Assembly: GCF_005146945.1 (NCBI RefSeq)
Contig: NZ_SWMS01000008.1
Coordinates: 239,906 to 303,905, forward strand
Direction: 5' to 3'
Length of the DNA stretch: 64,000 bases
Source of the DNA: Prauserella endophytica
Lineage (GTDB): Bacteria > Actinomycetota > Actinomycetes > Mycobacteriales > Pseudonocardiaceae
The notes beneath the pieces were generated by a model. That model ran no database searches. It had not been told where the DNA came from and was given only the letters and a program-made list of their open reading frames with translations. Positions 61,357 through 64,000 of the stretch are shown in pieces (positions within the stretch are counted from its first letter, which is position 1; each line of letters starts with the position of its first letter). Both the position numbers and the translations under genes were made by a program.

Positions 61357-61822
61357 TCAGAAGCTCAACAGGTCACTGACCCGCGTGCTGGAGTGCGCCA
61401 TCGAGGAGGCGAGCGCCCGGAGGGCGCCCGCGGTCGAGGCGGAGCACCTTCTCCTGGCGCTCGCTTCCGACGAGGTACTCGCGGCCCGAAGGGTCTTGAT
61501 CGAGGCTGGTCTGGACCGCGACGGCATCGAAGCCGCTCTGGACCGCGAGCGAACCGAGAGTTTGTCCGCGGTCGGGGTCGGCCCATTGGATGAGGAGCTG
61601 TTTACGGCAACGCCGCGCCAGACCCGGCCGGGTTGGGGAACCTCTACAAAGGAGGCCATCCAACGAGGCCGCGCGATCGGCGGGCAGGACGGCCGACGTC
61701 GTCCCGCTGAGACCGAGCTGTTGCTTGGCATCCTGACCGCCAGTCTCGGCACGGTCCCGCGCGCCCTCGCCTTCGCGGGTGTGGACCGCGAAAGCCTCCT
61801 TGATCGAGCACGAGCCGCCTGA
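61349..61822 (+). CDS. Clp N-terminal domain protein
   Basis: The 157-residue protein consists of two Clp-N repeats: LTRVLECAIEEASARRAPAVEAEHLLLALASDE, then TKEAIQRGRAIGGQDGRRRPAETELLLGILTASLGTVPRALAFAGVD. This is the substrate- or adaptor-binding domain of ClpC/ClpA unfoldases without any ATPase part. Such stand-alone proteins may bind antibiotics or act as adaptors or decoys. It is coupled to the HTH gene upstream and followed 32 bp later by an ABC exporter. Confidence 0.8.
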   Translation: MADQKLNRSLTRVLECAIEEASARRAPAVEAEHLLLALASDEVLAARRVLIEAGLDRDGIEAALDRERTESLSAVGVGPLDEELFTATPRQTRPGWGTSTKEAIQRGRAIGGQDGRRRPAETELLLGILTASLGTVPRALAFAGVDRESLLDRARAA

Positions 61823-61854
61823 TCCCGGCCCAACCACCGAAAGCGACGACCCTC

Positions 61855-62874
61855 GTGATTGACACCCTCGCGCCTGCGCCGTCCACCCCCGCGACCGAGT
61901 GGGCGGTGCAGGCTCACGGTCTGACCAAGACCTTTGACGACCACCGGGCCGTCGACGGCCTCGACCTGAGCATCCGTACCGGCTCGATCTACGGGTTGCT
62001 CGGACCCAACGGTTCGGGCAAGACCACCACCGTCCGGATGCTCGCCACCCTGCTACGTCCGGATGCTGGCACCGCCCGGATCTTCGGCCACAACGTCACG
62101 ACTCACGGCCACACCGTCCGGCAGCTCATCGGTGTCACCGGGCAATATGCCTCCGTCGACGAGAGACTCAGCGCCACCGAGAACCTCGTCATCTTCGCGC
62201 GCCTGTTGGGCCTCAGCCGTGCCGCCGCCCGTCGCCGCGCCGCGCAGCTGCTGGAGGAGTTCGACCTGTCCGACGCGGCCGGACGTGCGCTGAGCAAGTT
62301 CTCCGGCGGGATGCGACGCCGCCTGGATCTCGCCGCGAGCCTCATCGTCCGCCCACCCCTGATCTTCCTCGACGAGCCCACCACTGGCCTGGACCCCCGC
62401 AACCGGAACCGGATGTGGTCGGTCATCCGCCGCCTGGTCGAGCAGGGTTCCACAGTCCTGCTGACCACCCAGTACCTCGACGAAGCCGACCAGCTCGCCG
62501 ACCGCATCATGGTCATCGACCGCGGCCGGGTCATCGCCGACGACACCCCGGACGAGCTCAAAGCCTCCGTCGGACGTTCAGTGCTTCTCCTGCGCCCCGA
62601 CGTTCGAGCCGATCTGGACCGGGTTCGCGAGCGAGCCGAGGCCCTTCTCGGCACTCGCGCGACCGTCTCACCCGAAGCCGGCCGGGTCAGCGTGCCGCTG
62701 GAGAACCCCGACGCCGTCACCGACCTGCTCACCGACCTGCGCGGCAACGGTTTGCGGCTGTCCGAGCTGAGCGTGCAGAAGCCCACTCTCGACGAGGTCT
62801 TCCTCACCCTTACCGGCCACGCGGCCGAACCCGCCACCACTCCGAAGTCCACCACTGAAGAAGGCGCCCCATGA
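61855..62874 (+). CDS. ABC drug exporter ATP-binding protein (DrrA-like)
   Basis: This 339-residue ATPase has Walker A (GPNGSGKTT), signature (KFSGGMRRRLDLAASLI), Walker B (LIFLDEPTTGLDP) and the DrrA-type segment VLLTTQYLDEADQLADRI, ending in a C-terminal domain with PTLDEVFLTLTG. The GTG start lies 32 bp after the Clp-N gene. DrrA-type proteins energise daunorubicin-like drug export. It overlaps the permease gene by ATGA. Confidence 0.9.
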   Translation: MIDTLAPAPSTPATEWAVQAHGLTKTFDDHRAVDGLDLSIRTGSIYGLLGPNGSGKTTTVRMLATLLRPDAGTARIFGHNVTTHGHTVRQLIGVTGQYASVDERLSATENLVIFARLLGLSRAAARRRAAQLLEEFDLSDAAGRALSKFSGGMRRRLDLAASLIVRPPLIFLDEPTTGLDPRNRNRMWSVIRRLVEQGSTVLLTTQYLDEADQLADRIMVIDRGRVIADDTPDELKASVGRSVLLLRPDVRADLDRVRERAEALLGTRATVSPEAGRVSVPLENPDAVTDLLTDLRGNGLRLSELSVQKPTLDEVFLTLTGHAAEPATTPKSTTEEGAP

Positions 62875-63668
62875 CCACCGTCGCTCCCGCCTTGCGGCGT
62901 ACCCCCAGCCCTGCGCAGGCGTTCCAGAGCACATGCACCATGGCCTACCGCGGATTGCTCACCATCAAGCGAACCCCAGAACAGTTTCTTGACGTCGTCG
63001 CCCAGCCGATCCTGTTCACCGTCCTGTTCACGTTCCTCTTCGGCGGGGCCATCGCCGGCGACACCGGCAGCTACCTGACCTTCCTGATTCCCGGCATCCT
63101 TGTGCAGAGCATCATCACCGCCTCCGTCGCCACTGGCGCCGGCCTGCGCGAGGACATGAACTCCGGCGTCTTCGATCGCTTCCGCACTCTCCCGATCGCC
63201 CGCATCGCACCGCTCGCCGGAGCCCTGCTCATCGACACGCTGCGTTACTCAATCGCCGCGATCACCACCTTCCTCGCCGGGTTCGCCCTTGGCTACCGCC
63301 CGGGCGGGGGCTTCGCCGCGATGGCCGGGGCGGCGCTGCTGGTGATCGGCTGCGCCTGGGCGCTGAGCTGGGTCTTCGCCTTCCTCGGCATCATTTCGCG
63401 CACCCCCGAGGCCCTCCAGGGCATCGCGATCTTCGTCCTCTACCCCCTCACCCTTCTGTCGGGTGCCTTCGTGCCCATCGACACGATGCCCGACTGGCTC
63501 CAGACGGCGGCATACCTCAACCCCATTACCTACCTCGTCAGCGCAGCCCGCGACCTCCTCAACACCGGCGCCATCGGCACCGACCTCAGCCTCTCGATCG
63601 TTGCCGCCATCGCGACGGTCATCGTCTTCGCGCCGCTGTCCGTCCGGGCGTACATGCGCAACACCTAG
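62871..63668 (+). CDS. ABC drug exporter permease (DrrB-like)
   Basis: The 265-residue ABC-2 type permease has six spans and the family segments PEQFLDVVAQPILFTVLFTFLFGGAI, ITASVATGAGLREDMNSGVFDRFRTLPIARIAPLAGALLIDTLRY and LFPLTLLSG-like LYPLTLLSGAFVPIDTMPDWLQTAAYLNPITYLV. It forms the exporter channel with DrrA (ATGA overlap). It is the last gene of the HTH/Clp-N/exporter unit. Confidence 0.9.
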   Translation: MTTVAPALRRTPSPAQAFQSTCTMAYRGLLTIKRTPEQFLDVVAQPILFTVLFTFLFGGAIAGDTGSYLTFLIPGILVQSIITASVATGAGLREDMNSGVFDRFRTLPIARIAPLAGALLIDTLRYSIAAITTFLAGFALGYRPGGGFAAMAGAALLVIGCAWALSWVFAFLGIISRTPEALQGIAIFVLYPLTLLSGAFVPIDTMPDWLQTAAYLNPITYLVSAARDLLNTGAIGTDLSLSIVAAIATVIVFAPLSVRAYMRNT

Positions 63669-63721
63669 TGTGCTGTCCAGGGAGGTCGTCTCTCCCGGCG
63701 TCGGTGAGTCTGGGTGACAGG

Positions 63722-63890
63722 CGAAGGCCTCCGGTTGTGAAGTGGAGCTGCCGAGGAGCCGCTTCACCGACCGGAGGCCTTCGTGTCCCGAGACGGGATG
63801 CTCGACCGCAGCTCACACCCCATCCGAGTCCGACAAGGACCGCGCCTAGTTGTACCCGGCCAGGACGTTGGTAGCGGCGAGCCTGGTTGA
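63722..63890 (+). mobile_element. IS481-family remnant (left copy)
   Basis: A hairpin with 14-bp arms (CGAAGGCCTCCGGT at 63722-63735 and its complement at 63770-63783) precedes a GTG, after which the frame reads SRDGMLDRSSHPIR and soon stops (63890). DGxLDRSSxP is the signature found about 45 residues into IS481-type transposases, so the segment between start and signature is deleted. It is a dead copy. Confidence 0.55.
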
Positions 63891-63895
63891 ACGGG

Positions 63896-64000
63896 CGAGA
63901 ACCTCCGGATGGGATGTGGCTTGTCTAAGACCCACTCCGACCCGGAGGTTCTCGTGTCCCACGGTAGTGCCCGACTGGCTGTGCATGGTCGTCGACTGAT
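63896..64000 (+). mobile_element. IS481-family element, start of transposase (cut by window edge)
   Basis: A hairpin with 13-bp arms (CGAGAACCTCCGG at 63896-63908 and its complement at 63942-63954) overlaps a GTG (63954) opening SHGSARLAVHGRRL. This is the usual N-terminus of IS481 transposases (SHAxARLTxxGRRL). The hairpin at the gene start, also seen in the copy to the left, would block read-through transcription. The rest lies outside the window. Confidence 0.65.

Overview
The window is high-GC actinomycete DNA. Many genes start with GTG, coding regions favour G or C at third codon positions, many neighbouring genes overlap by ATGA, and one site matches the IdeR/DmdR iron box. The gene families fit a Pseudonocardiales-type genome (Amycolatopsis/Pseudonocardia-like), but no rRNA or other taxonomic marker is present, so this is an inference.

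The central feature is a divergent catabolic cluster (6678-26542). The rightward arm encodes a CoA ligase, a three-subunit molybdenum hydroxylase whose 2Fe-2S subunit is fused to a CoxG domain, a crotonase, a LysR regulator, an MFS acid transporter, an SDR, an aldehyde dehydrogenase and a UbiX flavin prenyltransferase. This is the gene set of 2-furoate / 5-hydroxymethylfurfural catabolism (hmfABCDE plus the UbiD/UbiX pair hmfFG). The leftward arm starts at a PadR regulator and encodes an enolase-superfamily (mandelate racemase type) enzyme, a sodium:solute symporter, a ThDP decarboxylase of benzoylformate decarboxylase type, an FMN alpha-hydroxyacid dehydrogenase and a UbiD decarboxylase. Together the arms look like a mandelate-type upper pathway joined to a furan-acid lower pathway ending at 2-oxoglutarate. 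The same 12-bp motif lies in the control regions of both regulators.

Layout. 1-6100: SRPBCC/ArsR stress genes, a TetR-ligase chimera, an SMP-30 enzyme and a broken acyl-CoA dehydrogenase. 6678-26542: the catabolic cluster. 26600-31630: gene debris, then an ECF42 sigma factor/DGPF protein unit with an SRPBCC-MFS target operon. 31717-36824: a large LuxR (LAL) regulator diverging from an amidohydrolase and a membrane protein. 37250-37730: P450 and methyltransferase debris. 37861-43027: a Ugp-like ABC importer with an embedded phosphodiesterase, followed by a convergent LysR. 44502-47838: TetR plus an ABC drug exporter. 48439-52085: a pair of fused ABC transporters behind a perfect 39-bp palindrome and an iron box. 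52417-55822: AraC, amidohydrolase, small protein and TetR. 56709-58236: universal stress protein and a small acidic protein. 59106-60964: FAD monooxygenase with TetR. 61120-63668: small HTH protein, Clp-N protein and a DrrAB-type exporter. 63722-64000: two IS481-type ends.

Between the intact units lie many truncated genes and transposase remnants (IS256, IS3, IS110, IS481). They mark the window as an accessory, rearranged part of the chromosome.
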